A stretch of 26,073 nt of DNA, from NCBI RefSeq assembly GCF_000719345.1, contig NZ_JOFX01000054.1:1-26073 (forward strand), in the 5' to 3' direction. Shown here piece by piece: positions 15,526 to 23,402 of this stretch. A program made the position numbers and the translations under genes. Position 1 is the stretch's first letter; each line of letters starts with the position of its first letter. Origin of the DNA: Streptomyces sp. NRRL F-2664. Its GTDB lineage: Bacteria; Actinomycetota; Actinomycetes; Streptomycetales; Streptomycetaceae. Below the pieces are notes generated by a model. The model was not told the origin of the DNA, made no database searches, and worked only from the letters and a program-made list of their open reading frames with translations.

Positions 15526-16457
15526 CCACGCTGCTGATGTGGGTGGTGACCGGACTCGCCCTCGCGGGCGGACTGGTAGGGCTGGTGACCGGGATCGTGG
15601 GCACCACCGCACCCCAGGGCCCGACGATCGCCGCGCGGCTTCGGGCGGGCCGGCAGCTGGCCGGCCGGGACGAGCGAATGGCCCGCCGTACCCGGCTGGC
15701 CGGCGGCGCTGTGGCCGCGGTGGTGCTGTGGCTGGTGACCGGGGTGTTCGTAGCCGGGGCGCTGGTGTTCCTGGCCGTGATCGGGGTGCCGTGGCTGCTC
15801 GCGCCCACCAAGTCCGCGACGACCCGGATCGGGAAGCTGGAGGCGCTGGGCGACTGGACCCAGCGCCTGGCCAACGTGCTCCGTCTCGGCCGCGGCCTGG
15901 ACGAGGCGCTGCGGATCTCCCGCAAGGGCTGCCCCGAGGACATCGCCGACGAGGTCGGCGACCTGGTCGACCGGCTTCACGTCGGCTGGCGCCCGGCCGA
16001 TGCGCTGCGCCTGTTCGGCGACGCACTGAACGACGTGACCGCGGACAAGGTCGTGGCCGCGCTCGTGCTGTCGGCCGCCGACCGCGGTCCCGGCCTGGCG
16101 CAGGCGTTGGATGACCTCGCCGAGTCGGTGCACGAGGAGGTCGCCCGAAGGCGGGCGATCGAGGCGGACCGGGCCAAGCCGCGTACGACGATGCGGTGGA
16201 TGACCATCATCACCCTGGCCGTGATCGGCCTCGGCTTCCTCATCCCCTCCTACACCGCCCCCTACGGGACGGTGCTCGGCCAGCTGGTCCTCGCCGTCCT
16301 CTCGGCCGGCTTCGTGGGTGTGCTGGCGCTGATGCGGCAGATCGCCGACGCCAAGCCGGTCCCCCGCTTCCTGGTCGCCGACCCGCGCAGCGCCGTCACC
16401 CCGCCCGCCGCGGCCGCCGATCCTGCCGGGCACGAGAGCGCGGAGGTGCTGGCATGA
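15522..16457 (+). CDS. tadB: TadB-like inner-membrane platform protein (T2SSF)
   Basis: This is a 311-aa membrane protein. Two N-terminal helices (about residues 3-28 and 62-88), a cytoplasmic T2SSF domain (LEALGDWTQRLANVLRLGRG, DEALRISRKGCPEDIADEVG, ESVHEEVARRRAIEADRAKP) and two C-terminal helices (about 228-245 and 253-277) give the standard GspF/TadB layout. The start is GTG 15522, overlapping the cpaF stop. There is no separate ribosome binding site, so translation is coupled. It forms the membrane platform with TadC on which the CpaF ATPase acts. The ATGA overlap continues into tadC. Confidence 0.88.
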   Translation: MTTLLMWVVTGLALAGGLVGLVTGIVGTTAPQGPTIAARLRAGRQLAGRDERMARRTRLAGGAVAAVVLWLVTGVFVAGALVFLAVIGVPWLLAPTKSATTRIGKLEALGDWTQRLANVLRLGRGLDEALRISRKGCPEDIADEVGDLVDRLHVGWRPADALRLFGDALNDVTADKVVAALVLSAADRGPGLAQALDDLAESVHEEVARRRAIEADRAKPRTTMRWMTIITLAVIGLGFLIPSYTAPYGTVLGQLVLAVLSAGFVGVLALMRQIADAKPVPRFLVADPRSAVTPPAAAADPAGHESAEVLA

Positions 16458-17335
16458 TGCCCGTGGCCGCGATCCTGTCCGGGGCGGCGATCGGCGCCGG
16501 CGCAGCCCTGCTGATCCGCGAAGTCCTGCGCCCGGCTCCCGCCCTCGGCCCGGCGCTGCGCCGTCTCAACCAGCCCGCCCCACCCCGTAGCGGCGATGCG
16601 GGAGCCGACCGGGACGAGCGGTGGGGACAGTGGCTGGTCGAGCACCTCACCGACGTCCCCGGCGTACGGATCCCCCACAAGGATCTCGTACTGGCCGGCA
16701 CCACCCCGGCAAAGTTCATGCTCACCAAGGTCGCCCTCGCGGTCGGCGGTCTGCTGCTGCCCCCGCTGTCGACGATCCCGCTGCTGCTGCTCGGCCTGCC
16801 CCTGTACCTGCCCGCCATCGTCGGCATCCTCGCCGCAGTGCTGCTCTGGTTCACGCCCGACCTGGCGCTGCGGGACAAGGCCAAGCGGGCCCGCGCGGAG
16901 TTCGCGCACGCCATGGCTGCCTACCTTGACCTGGTCGCGCTGCGCCGGGCCGGGAACGTCTCGGCCGAGCAGGCCATGGAACAGGCCGCGCAGACCGGCC
17001 AGGGCTGGGCGTTCGTCCGCATCCAGCAGGCCCTGGCCCGCTCGCGGGTGGACAAGGTCCCCCACTGGGAGTCCCTGGCCCGCCTCACCGCCGAACTCGA
17101 CCTGCCCGTCCTGGACGACCTCGCCGCGATCATGCGGCAGTCCGCCGACGACGGCGCCTCCGTCTACGCCACCCTGCGCTCCCGGGCGAAGAACCTGCGC
17201 ACCGAGCTCCTCACCGCGCAGGCGACCGAAGCCAACGCCGACAGCGAGAAGATGACCGCCCCCGGCGCGCTCCTCGCTGTCCTGGTGATGCTCCTGATCG
17301 CCTTCCCCGCCATCATCCGCATGCTCAGCACCTGA
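16454..17335 (+). CDS. tadC: TadC-like inner-membrane platform protein (T2SSF)
   Basis: This is a 293-aa protein. It has an N-terminal hydrophobic segment (about residues 4-22), two adjacent helices (about 91-135, very Leu-rich), a T2SSF cytoplasmic domain (EFAHAMAAYLDLVALRRAGN, ESLARLTAELDLPVLDDLAA, RSRAKNLRTELLTAQATEAN) and a C-terminal helix ending FPAIIRMLST. ATG 16454 overlaps the stop of tadB (ATGA). Pairing of TadB and TadC is the rule in Tad systems. Confidence 0.88.
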   Translation: MMPVAAILSGAAIGAGAALLIREVLRPAPALGPALRRLNQPAPPRSGDAGADRDERWGQWLVEHLTDVPGVRIPHKDLVLAGTTPAKFMLTKVALAVGGLLLPPLSTIPLLLLGLPLYLPAIVGILAAVLLWFTPDLALRDKAKRARAEFAHAMAAYLDLVALRRAGNVSAEQAMEQAAQTGQGWAFVRIQQALARSRVDKVPHWESLARLTAELDLPVLDDLAAIMRQSADDGASVYATLRSRAKNLRTELLTAQATEANADSEKMTAPGALLAVLVMLLIAFPAIIRMLST

Positions 17336-17355
17336 CCCGAAAGGGGCAACACGCC

Positions 17356-17571
17356 ATGCTGAACAAGATCGCCGCCCGTGCCACGAATGCCGCCCACTGC
17401 GCTGTGCGCTGGTACAAGTCCCGCCTGGAGCAGGGCGGCCCGGCCGACCGGGGCGACATCTCCATCACCACGATCATCATCTGGGTCGCCGCGGTGGCCG
17501 GCGCGATCGCCATCGCCGGGACCATCGCGGTGGTCATCGGCCGCTACAACACCACCCTCTCCGGCATCTGA
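17356..17571 (+). CDS. 71-aa pilin-like membrane peptide
   Basis: A small protein starts at ATG 17356, preceded by AAAGGGG about ten bases upstream. A basic N-terminal half (ARATNAAHCAVRWYKSRLEQ) leads to ADRGDISITTIIIWVAAV and one long hydrophobic helix to the end. The G-D before the hydrophobic segment could be a prepilin-type cleavage site, but it lacks the Glu at +5 and the Glu-Tyr of classical Flp pilins. Its position straight after tadC, where other Tad loci encode the major pilin, makes it the best pilin candidate in the window. Without a match to the Flp motif this remains an inference. Confidence 0.7.
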   Translation: MLNKIAARATNAAHCAVRWYKSRLEQGGPADRGDISITTIIIWVAAVAGAIAIAGTIAVVIGRYNTTLSGI

Positions 17572-17615
17572 CCGCGCCAAAGACGGATACCAGGGTGTGC
17601 GGGGGAAGGAGGAAC

Positions 17616-18056
17616 GTGCCGCACGACAACGACGACCCGGCCGACCGGCAGCACCGGGCCGGCCGTGCACAAGGCCTGGCGTGTGGTGACCGGGGGGAGT
17701 CGTCCATCCAGATGGCGATCGTGTTCCCGTTCGTCATCCTGCTGACGGTGGCCGTGGTGCAGGCCGCGATGTGGGTCCACGCGCGCAACGTCGCGCTGAC
17801 CGCCGCGCGTGAAGGCGTGGCCGCGGCCCGCACCTATCAGTCCCCGGAGGGCGCGGGTGCCGACCGCGCCCGCGAGACGCTCGGCCGGATCGCCGGAGAC
17901 AGCCTGCGCGCACCTGCCGTCAGCACGGACGGCAGCACGGCCACCGATGTGCGGGTGACCGTCACCGGCAGCGCCCCCTCGATGGTGCCGGGCCTGTCGG
18001 GGCTGTCGGTGTCGCAGTCGGCGTCGGCTCCCCGCGAACGGTGGACCACGCCATGA
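17616..18056 (+). CDS. TadE-like pseudopilin
   Basis: This 146-aa protein has an N-terminal cytoplasmic tail, ACGDRGESSIQMAIVFPFVI with a TadE-type G-E-S-S segment before the hydrophobic helix (about residues 28-55), and an extracytoplasmic domain (HARNVALTAAREGVAAARTY, ATDVRVTVTGSAPSMVPGLS). The start is GTG 17616. The AAGGAGG before it (17606-17612) leaves only three bases of spacing, unusually tight, and an upstream GTG at 17595 has no site at all. The stop overlaps the next start. Confidence 0.8.
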   Translation: MPHDNDDPADRQHRAGRAQGLACGDRGESSIQMAIVFPFVILLTVAVVQAAMWVHARNVALTAAREGVAAARTYQSPEGAGADRARETLGRIAGDSLRAPAVSTDGSTATDVRVTVTGSAPSMVPGLSGLSVSQSASAPRERWTTP

Positions 18057-18514
18057 CCGCCATGGGTTCCGGTGGCGGCTGGCGCGGGCGGCTGCAGGGG
18101 GACCGGGGCAGTGAGGCCATCGCCACCGCGATCGTCGCCCCGCTGCTGCTGATGCTGCTGTGTACGGCGATCGCCGGCGGCCGGATCGTCACCTCGGGCT
18201 CGAAGGTCGACGCCGCCGCTGAGGACGCCGCACGCGCCGCCTCCATCTCCCGTACCCACGCCGGCGCCGAGAGCGAGGCCGCCGAGGCCGCCGCCCGCTC
18301 ACTCAACGACCAGGGCATCCGGTGCGCTTCGGCGTCGACGAGCATCGACGCCTCCGGGCTCGCCGTCCCCCTCGGCCAGGTCGGCACCGTCACGGTGACC
18401 GTCTCCTGCACCGTGCCGCTGTCGGACCTCCTGCTGCCCGGGATGCCCGGGTCCAAGGCCATGACCAGCACGTTCACGTCCGTCGTGGACGCCTACCGCT
18501 CCCGGGAGGGGTGA
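18053..18514 (+). CDS. Second TadE-like pseudopilin
   Basis: This is a 153-aa protein from ATG 18053 (ATGA overlap with the preceding stop). It has RLQGDRGSEAIATAIVAPLL, a TadE-type start of the hydrophobic helix, followed by an Ala-rich coiled helix (SKVDAAAEDAARAASISRTH) and a beta-rich end. It is a paralogue in layout of the gene before it. Two TadE-like minor pilins in tandem are common in actinomycete Tad loci. Confidence 0.8.
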   Translation: MTAMGSGGGWRGRLQGDRGSEAIATAIVAPLLLMLLCTAIAGGRIVTSGSKVDAAAEDAARAASISRTHAGAESEAAEAAARSLNDQGIRCASASTSIDASGLAVPLGQVGTVTVTVSCTVPLSDLLLPGMPGSKAMTSTFTSVVDAYRSREG

Positions 18515-18518
18515 CGCC

Positions 18519-18968
18519 ATGCCCGATCCCGCACCCCGCCGGGGCCGCCGGCGGCTGCACGGCGACAAGGGCGGCGTCGCCGTCTACACCGCAATCTGCA
18601 CCATCGCCCTGCTGGGCATCATCGGCCTCGCCATCGACGGCGGCGGCAAGCTGCGCGCCGCCGAACGCGCCGACGCGGTCGCCATGGAAGCAGCCCGGGC
18701 CGCCGGACAGGCCATCGCCCCGGGCGCCGCAGTGACCGGCGAGCAGATCCGCGTCGACCCGGCAGCCGCGCAGGCCGCCGCGCACGCCTACCTCTCCCGG
18801 GCCGGCGCCCGCGGCAGCGTCGGCCTTTCCGCCGACGGCACCCAGCTGACCGTCGCTGTGAACGGCTCTTATGCCACCAGGTTCCTGTCCGTCGCCGGCA
18901 TCGGCTCGATGAGCGTCTCCGGGCACGGCAGCGCCCGCCTCCTGCACGGCGTGACCCAGCCCGAATAG
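18519..18968 (+). CDS. TadG/Rv3660c-like pseudopilin
   Basis: This 149-aa protein starts at ATG 18519 with GGGAGGGG eight bases ahead. HGDKGGVAVYTAICTIALLG and IIGLAIDGGGKLRAAERADA match the N-terminus of TadG-like proteins (hydrophobic helix followed by D-G-G...R/A-rich helix). The typical VWA domain of full TadG is absent, so it is a short form. The final domain (VGLSADGTQLTVAVNGSYAT) is beta-rich. Confidence 0.75.
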   Translation: MPDPAPRRGRRRLHGDKGGVAVYTAICTIALLGIIGLAIDGGGKLRAAERADAVAMEAARAAGQAIAPGAAVTGEQIRVDPAAAQAAAHAYLSRAGARGSVGLSADGTQLTVAVNGSYATRFLSVAGIGSMSVSGHGSARLLHGVTQPE

Positions 18969-18993
18969 GGCGCCGATCGAGAAGGACCCGAAC

Positions 18994-21900
18994 ATGTCGA
19001 AGCCCATCCCGAAGCCGTCGCGGCCCGCGCGCGGCGGCGCCCAGACGGCGGCCGCCGTGGCCCGCGGCCTGCTCAGCCTTCTCCTCCTTGCCGGGCTCCT
19101 GGCCGGCCTGCCGATCCTGCTGTGGCGGGCCACCTCGGTCGTCGGCCCGCCCGGAGTTGCCGCGCTCGGCTCCCTGTTCTCCGGCGACTCCGGCCAGGTG
19201 TTCCTCCTGGCCCTCGCCATCGCCGGATGGATCGGCTGGGCACTGTTCGCGTGTGCGGTGCTGCTGGAGATCCCCGCCCAGCTCCGCGGCCGCGCCGCCC
19301 CGCAGATCCGCGGCCTGGTCGGCCAGCGCGCCGCTGCCACCCTCGTCGGCGCGGTCCTGCTGGCCCTGCCCGCCACCACCGCCTTCGCCGCTCCCGCCAC
19401 CGCAGCCGACACCCCGACTGCGCCGGTGAGCGTCAGCGCCCCTGCCGTCCCCAGCGCCAGCGGAGCCGTGCCGGTTGCCGCGGCGGGCGACGACGGCACC
19501 AGCGCGCAAGGCAGCTACACGGTGCGGGACGTGAAGCCGGCAGAGAGCCTGTGGTCGATCGCGGAACAGACCCTGGGCGACGGACAGCGGTGGGAGCAGA
19601 TCGCCCAGCTGAACGAGGGACGCACCATGGCCGACGGATCCCTGTTCCGTGCCGACCGCCCTATCCGGCCCGGCTGGGTCCTCGCCCTTCCCGTCCCGGC
19701 CGAAGCGCCCGGGATCCAGGCACAGGGGACGTCCGCCGGCCTGGCCGGCGGCGGGGGTGCCGAGTACACGGTGCGGGAAGGGGAGAATCTGTCCCGGATC
19801 GCCGTGGCCCAGCTGGGTGACGCCGACCGGTACATGGAGATCTTCGACCTCAACCGTGGAGAAGCCCTCCCGGACGGCGCGGGGACGTTCACCGACCCCG
19901 ATCTCATCTACCCGGGCCAGCAACTCACCCTCCCCGCGCCCGGGAAGGATGCTCAAGAGACCGGAGGAGAGGCGGGCGCGAAGGCACCGGCTGGGCCGGC
20001 ACCCGCAGCGCGCACGGCCACGGCGCAGTCCGGCTCCCCCACGCCGGCCCCCACAGCCTCAGCGCCGAGCAGCGGCACCTCTGCGGCCCCGACTGCGCCG
20101 GGCACGCGGTGGCCAGCGCCAGCGGCGAGCACGACGCAGGCACCGCCTGCCAGCGACTCCGCAAAGCAGGGCGCCGGCATCGACTGGACGCTGATCGCAG
20201 GGGTCGGCACGCTGCTGGCCTCGTCCCTCGCCGGCGCGCTGGGCGTACGTCGGGTTCTGCAGCAGCGGCAGCGCCGGGCCGGGCAGACCATCGCCCAGGA
20301 CGCCGAACCCACCTCCACCGAGCAGGCCCTGGCCGCTGCGGCGGAGCCCGCCGGCGTCGAGCTCCTCGACACCGTCCTGCGCACCCTCGCCCGGCAAAGC
20401 GCCGAAAACGACCGGGGGCTGCCTGCTCTGCGCGGGGCCCGCCTCAGCACGGACGAGGCCGTCACCCTGCTGCTCGACGAGCCTGCCGAGCCTCTCCCCC
20501 CGTTCACGGCGGGCCCGGACGCCCGTACCTGGGTCCTGGACCCCCGGAAGGCCATGGCTAAACCCGGAGAACTGCACGGCGTGCAGGCGCCCTATCCGGG
20601 GCTGGTCACCCTCGGCGCCGACGAGCAGGGGCTGCTTCTGGCCGATCTCACGACCTGCCAGGTTCTGCTGCTGGACGGCACCGACGACGAGGTCCTCGAA
20701 GTCGCCCGGGCCCTCGCGCTGGAACTGGGCACCTGTGCATGGACGGACTACAGCGAGATCCTCACCGCCGGACTGGGTACCCGACTCGCCGGCCTGCTGC
20801 CCCAGGGCCGAATCCGCACCATGCCGCACCTGCCCGCCGTCGCCGCCGACCTGGGAGAGCTCCTCCTGGAGGCCCACCAGAGCGGCGAGCAGGTCCTGCC
20901 CTGGCTGCTCATCGGCGCCGGCAGCCACGCCGACAACGACGTCATCCAGCTCGCCGACGCACTGTCCACCGCCCGTCACCTGCAGACGGCCGTCGTACTG
21001 CCCGCCACCGACAGCACCCGCCGCGCATTCCCCCACGCCGAGATCCTCGACACGACGCGCGGCGAGCGGCCACTCCTGGCCCTGCTGGACACGTCTGTCA
21101 CCCTGCAGCGGGTCACCGACGACCAGTACCGCGGGTATGTGCACGCCCTGCAGGTCTCCACCCGGGAACCGGTGCCCGCGACCGGACCCTGGGAATTCAG
21201 CGAGGACCACGGCTCGGCTGCCGCCGCAGGCAAGCCGCTCACGGTGCGCGTGACGAGCGCCGCAGCTACCCCGGACCCCGGCAACCCCTTTCCCGCCCTC
21301 CTCGCCGGAACCGCCCCCGCACCGACCGCCGTTGCCAATCCGCCGCAACCCGCCGAAACAAGCGCCGCCCAGAACGACGAGGAAGAGCCAGAAGACGGCG
21401 CTGAGCCCTCTCCGGCGCTCCCCTCACAGGCTGGCGAACCGGACGCCGAACCGGCGCATCAGGAGAGCGCGGCGCATCAGGAGGGCGGGGTGCGCATCGA
21501 GATGCTGGGGCCGCTGCGGATCACCGGCGGCACCGGCGCCACGGGCGCCCACACCCTGCGGACCACCGCCGTCGCTGCCTTGATCCACCTTCGGCCCGGC
21601 CGCACCACCGAGTACCTGTGCCGGGCCATGGACCCCGTGAACCCGTGGAGCACCCGCACCCTGCACTCGCGGCTCTCCGAGCTGCGCAACGAAATCGGCC
21701 TGGCCGACGACGAGGCCCCGCTGCTGCCGCGCCCGAAGAACGGCGCGGGGTACGTCTTCCACCCCGCCGTGACGTCGGACTGGCAGCAGTTTCAGCAGTT
21801 GGCCGCCGCCGCCCTGGCCAGCGGCCCGGCACGGGGAATCGCCGATCTGGAAGGCGCCATGGCGCTGGTGCGCGGGAAGCCCTTCGACGGCCGCACTCTG

Positions 21901-22233
21901 CCGTGGGCCGACCCCGTGATCCAGGAAATGCTGTCCCGGATCACCGACATCGCGCACACCCTGGCCCGCTGGCACGCCGACGGCGACACACCCGACCTCG
22001 ATGCCGCCCGCCGCACCGTGCTGCACGCCCTCGACATCGAGGAGACGTCCGAAGTCCTATACCGCGACCTCCTGCACATCGAATGGGCGGCAGGCAGCCC
22101 GGCAGCCGTACGCCGCACCGTCGCCCGCCTCCAGCAGATGGCCCGCACCTACGACATCACCCTCGACGGCCTCACCGAAGACACCGTCGCAAAGGTCCTG
22201 TCCGACCGGCCCTCCCCCCTCACCGCCGGCTAA
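18994..22233 (+). CDS. Membrane protein with two LysM domains and C-terminal BTAD domain
   Basis: This 1079-aa protein starts at ATG 18994 with AAGGA at the right distance. The order is three N-terminal hydrophobic helices (about 21-46, 68-93, 113-133), LysM 1 (about 175-235, YTVRDVKPAESLWSIAEQ), LysM 2 (257-315, YTVREGENLSRIAVAQLGDA), a Pro/Ala/Thr linker, a further helix (397-418), a large intracellular region without a domain I recognise (425-830), and a BTAD/SARP-type C-terminus (833-1079) with VRIEMLGPLRITGG and a winged-helix-like part. Topology places LysM outside and BTAD inside, so it could sense the cell wall and control transcription or pilus function in one chain. It ends the Tad operon, 25 bases after the TadG-like gene, and a hairpin follows. 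Confidence 0.88.
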   Translation: MSKPIPKPSRPARGGAQTAAAVARGLLSLLLLAGLLAGLPILLWRATSVVGPPGVAALGSLFSGDSGQVFLLALAIAGWIGWALFACAVLLEIPAQLRGRAAPQIRGLVGQRAAATLVGAVLLALPATTAFAAPATAADTPTAPVSVSAPAVPSASGAVPVAAAGDDGTSAQGSYTVRDVKPAESLWSIAEQTLGDGQRWEQIAQLNEGRTMADGSLFRADRPIRPGWVLALPVPAEAPGIQAQGTSAGLAGGGGAEYTVREGENLSRIAVAQLGDADRYMEIFDLNRGEALPDGAGTFTDPDLIYPGQQLTLPAPGKDAQETGGEAGAKAPAGPAPAARTATAQSGSPTPAPTASAPSSGTSAAPTAPGTRWPAPAASTTQAPPASDSAKQGAGIDWTLIAGVGTLLASSLAGALGVRRVLQQRQRRAGQTIAQDAEPTSTEQALAAAAEPAGVELLDTVLRTLARQSAENDRGLPALRGARLSTDEAVTLLLDEPAEPLPPFTAGPDARTWVLDPRKAMAKPGELHGVQAPYPGLVTLGADEQGLLLADLTTCQVLLLDGTDDEVLEVARALALELGTCAWTDYSEILTAGLGTRLAGLLPQGRIRTMPHLPAVAADLGELLLEAHQSGEQVLPWLLIGAGSHADNDVIQLADALSTARHLQTAVVLPATDSTRRAFPHAEILDTTRGERPLLALLDTSVTLQRVTDDQYRGYVHALQVSTREPVPATGPWEFSEDHGSAAAAGKPLTVRVTSAAATPDPGNPFPALLAGTAPAPTAVANPPQPAETSAAQNDEEEPEDGAEPSPALPSQAGEPDAEPAHQESAAHQEGGVRIEMLGPLRITGGTGATGAHTLRTTAVAALIHLRPGRTTEYLCRAMDPVNPWSTRTLHSRLSELRNEIGLADDEAPLLPRPKNGAGYVFHPAVTSDWQQFQQLAAAALASGPARGIADLEGAMALVRGKPFDGRTLPWADPVIQEMLSRITDIAHTLARWHADGDTPDLDAARRTVLHALDIEETSEVLYRDLLHIEWAAGSPAAVRRTVARLQQMARTYDITLDGLTEDTVAKVLSDRPSPLTAG

Positions 22234-22249
22234 CACCGCGTACCGGGAA

Positions 22250-22284
22250 CAGGCGGGGGCTGCCCCACGCCAAGCCCCCACCTG
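22250..22284 (+). terminator. Hairpin terminator of the Tad operon
   Basis: CAGGCGGGGGCT (22250-22261) pairs with AGCCCCCACCTG (22273-22284) with one mismatch and an 11-base loop. It lies 17 bases after the last stop of the operon, where a terminator is expected. Confidence 0.65.
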
Positions 22285-22520
22285 TCGACGGTGCCTGAAA
22301 ACGTCGGCGCCGCTCGGCGGTGCGATTGGGCTGGACCTCCCGGACGTCGTATCCGGCCGCGGAGAGGGCCAGGGGTTTGGCCCAACGCGGCGGATCCTTG
22401 GACTCCGATGCGGTCGATAGCCAGCTCGGTGTCAGTGAGGAACTCCAGCAGTTCGTCGATGCCCGCCGGGGTCACCGGGAAGGAAGCCACGTCGGCCAAG
22501 TGCCCGTGGCTGTTCGACAA
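22285..22520 (-). pseudogene. IS110-type transposase N-terminal fragment
   Basis: Minus-strand frames give GHLADVASFPVTPAGIDELL and TELAIDRIGVQGSAALGQ, then after a frameshift near 22400 LALSAAGYDVREVQPNRTAE RRRR in pieces. The order IGV(E/Q)GSA, GYDVREVQ, RTAERRR is typical of the IS110 N-terminal DEDD domain from a lineage other than the element at 728-2254. It lacks the first catalytic Asp and everything after RRRR, so it is a short dead fragment. Confidence 0.55.
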
Positions 22521-22829
22521 CAGCCAAGGTGGCGCTGTGTCTGTGCGGGTCTATCCCGTCGACTCCATGCCTTGCTTCCAACGCCACTGCTTCTCCCGGG
22601 GACCGGCTGCGGCGGGAGCGCGGGCCTCGTGGGTGTCGGCAGATCTGGGTTGAGTCGGACAGGCTCTCTTCAAGCCAGGCACTCGAGGCCCGCGCTCACG
22701 GGCCTGCCCGACACTTCGAATCCAGGGCACCCCGTTCAGGGGCCAATCGCGTTCAAGTCAGGGCGGACTCGCTTTGAACACCGGCCTGGGTAGCTACTCC
22801 CCAATCCATGGCAGAAGTACAGCACCCAG
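22521..22829. other. Spacer between two transposase remnants, nothing coding recognised
   Basis: Contains a 7-bp hairpin, AGGCCCG/CGGGCCT (22686-22692 with 22699-22705). No gene-like reading frame with a recognisable product is seen. It is probably the debris of insertion element ends. Confidence 0.4.
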
Positions 22830-23370
22830 ACCGCGTTCGCCGTGCAGACGTTCCACCGTGTCTCGGCGTCGAACTGCAGGAACGGGACGAATTCCGCCCA
22901 GGCGTTCTCCCAGAGCCGGACGATCGCCGGATACTTCTGTCCCCGCTCCTCGCAGAACTCAGGGAACCGGCTCGTCGCGGCGTCCTCGGCCGGCGCTGTG
23001 TAGACGGGCTTCAAGGCTTTGGCGGTCTTGTCCCAGTCCTGGCGGGCCGCACCAGCGGAACGAGGCCCGAAGGAGATGGACCACGCAGGTCTGGACAACG
23101 GCCTGGGGCCAGACCTCGCCGACTGCGTCGGGCAGGCCCTTCAACCGTCGCAGACCAGCATCAGGACGTCCTCGAGGCCGCGGTTCTCCAGCTCGGCCAG
23201 GACCCGGAGCCAGTGCTTGGCACTTCGCCTCCTCGCCGTCGGCCTACAGTCCGAGGATGTCGCGGTGGCCCTCGGCCGTGACCGCCAGGGCCATATAGAC
23301 CGGGCGGTTTGCGGCCTGGCCCTCGCGGACCTTCACGTTGATGCAGTCGGAATCGCCGCGCCGTCCTCCT
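22830..23370 (-). pseudogene. IS256-family (Mutator-type) transposase remnant
   Basis: Minus-strand pieces assemble in order into the catalytic half of IS256 transposases: INVKVREGQAANRPVYMALA then VTAEGHRDILGL (ending in an in-frame TAG), [23 protein letters not shown] across a frameshift, [20 protein letters not shown] then [10 protein letters not shown], and after another frameshift [20 protein letters not shown] with PAIVRLWENAWAEFVPFL. The CDG Asp is a catalytic residue of the family. N- and C-terminal parts are absent. It stops about 30 bases from the end of the Rhs gene. Confidence 0.85.
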
Positions 23371-23402
23371 TGGCGGGAACTGCCTTCACAGTGGATCGGG
23401 GC

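Noticed and set aside
13981..16026. 681-aa minus-strand frame opposite cpaF and tadB
   Set aside because: Mirror of GC-rich coding DNA; product is Arg/Gly/Pro-rich without domains, while the plus strand has clear CpaF and TadB motifs.
18619..19956. 445-aa minus-strand frame opposite the LysM-BTAD gene
   Set aside because: Gly/Arg-rich shadow; the plus strand has LysM domains and membrane helices.
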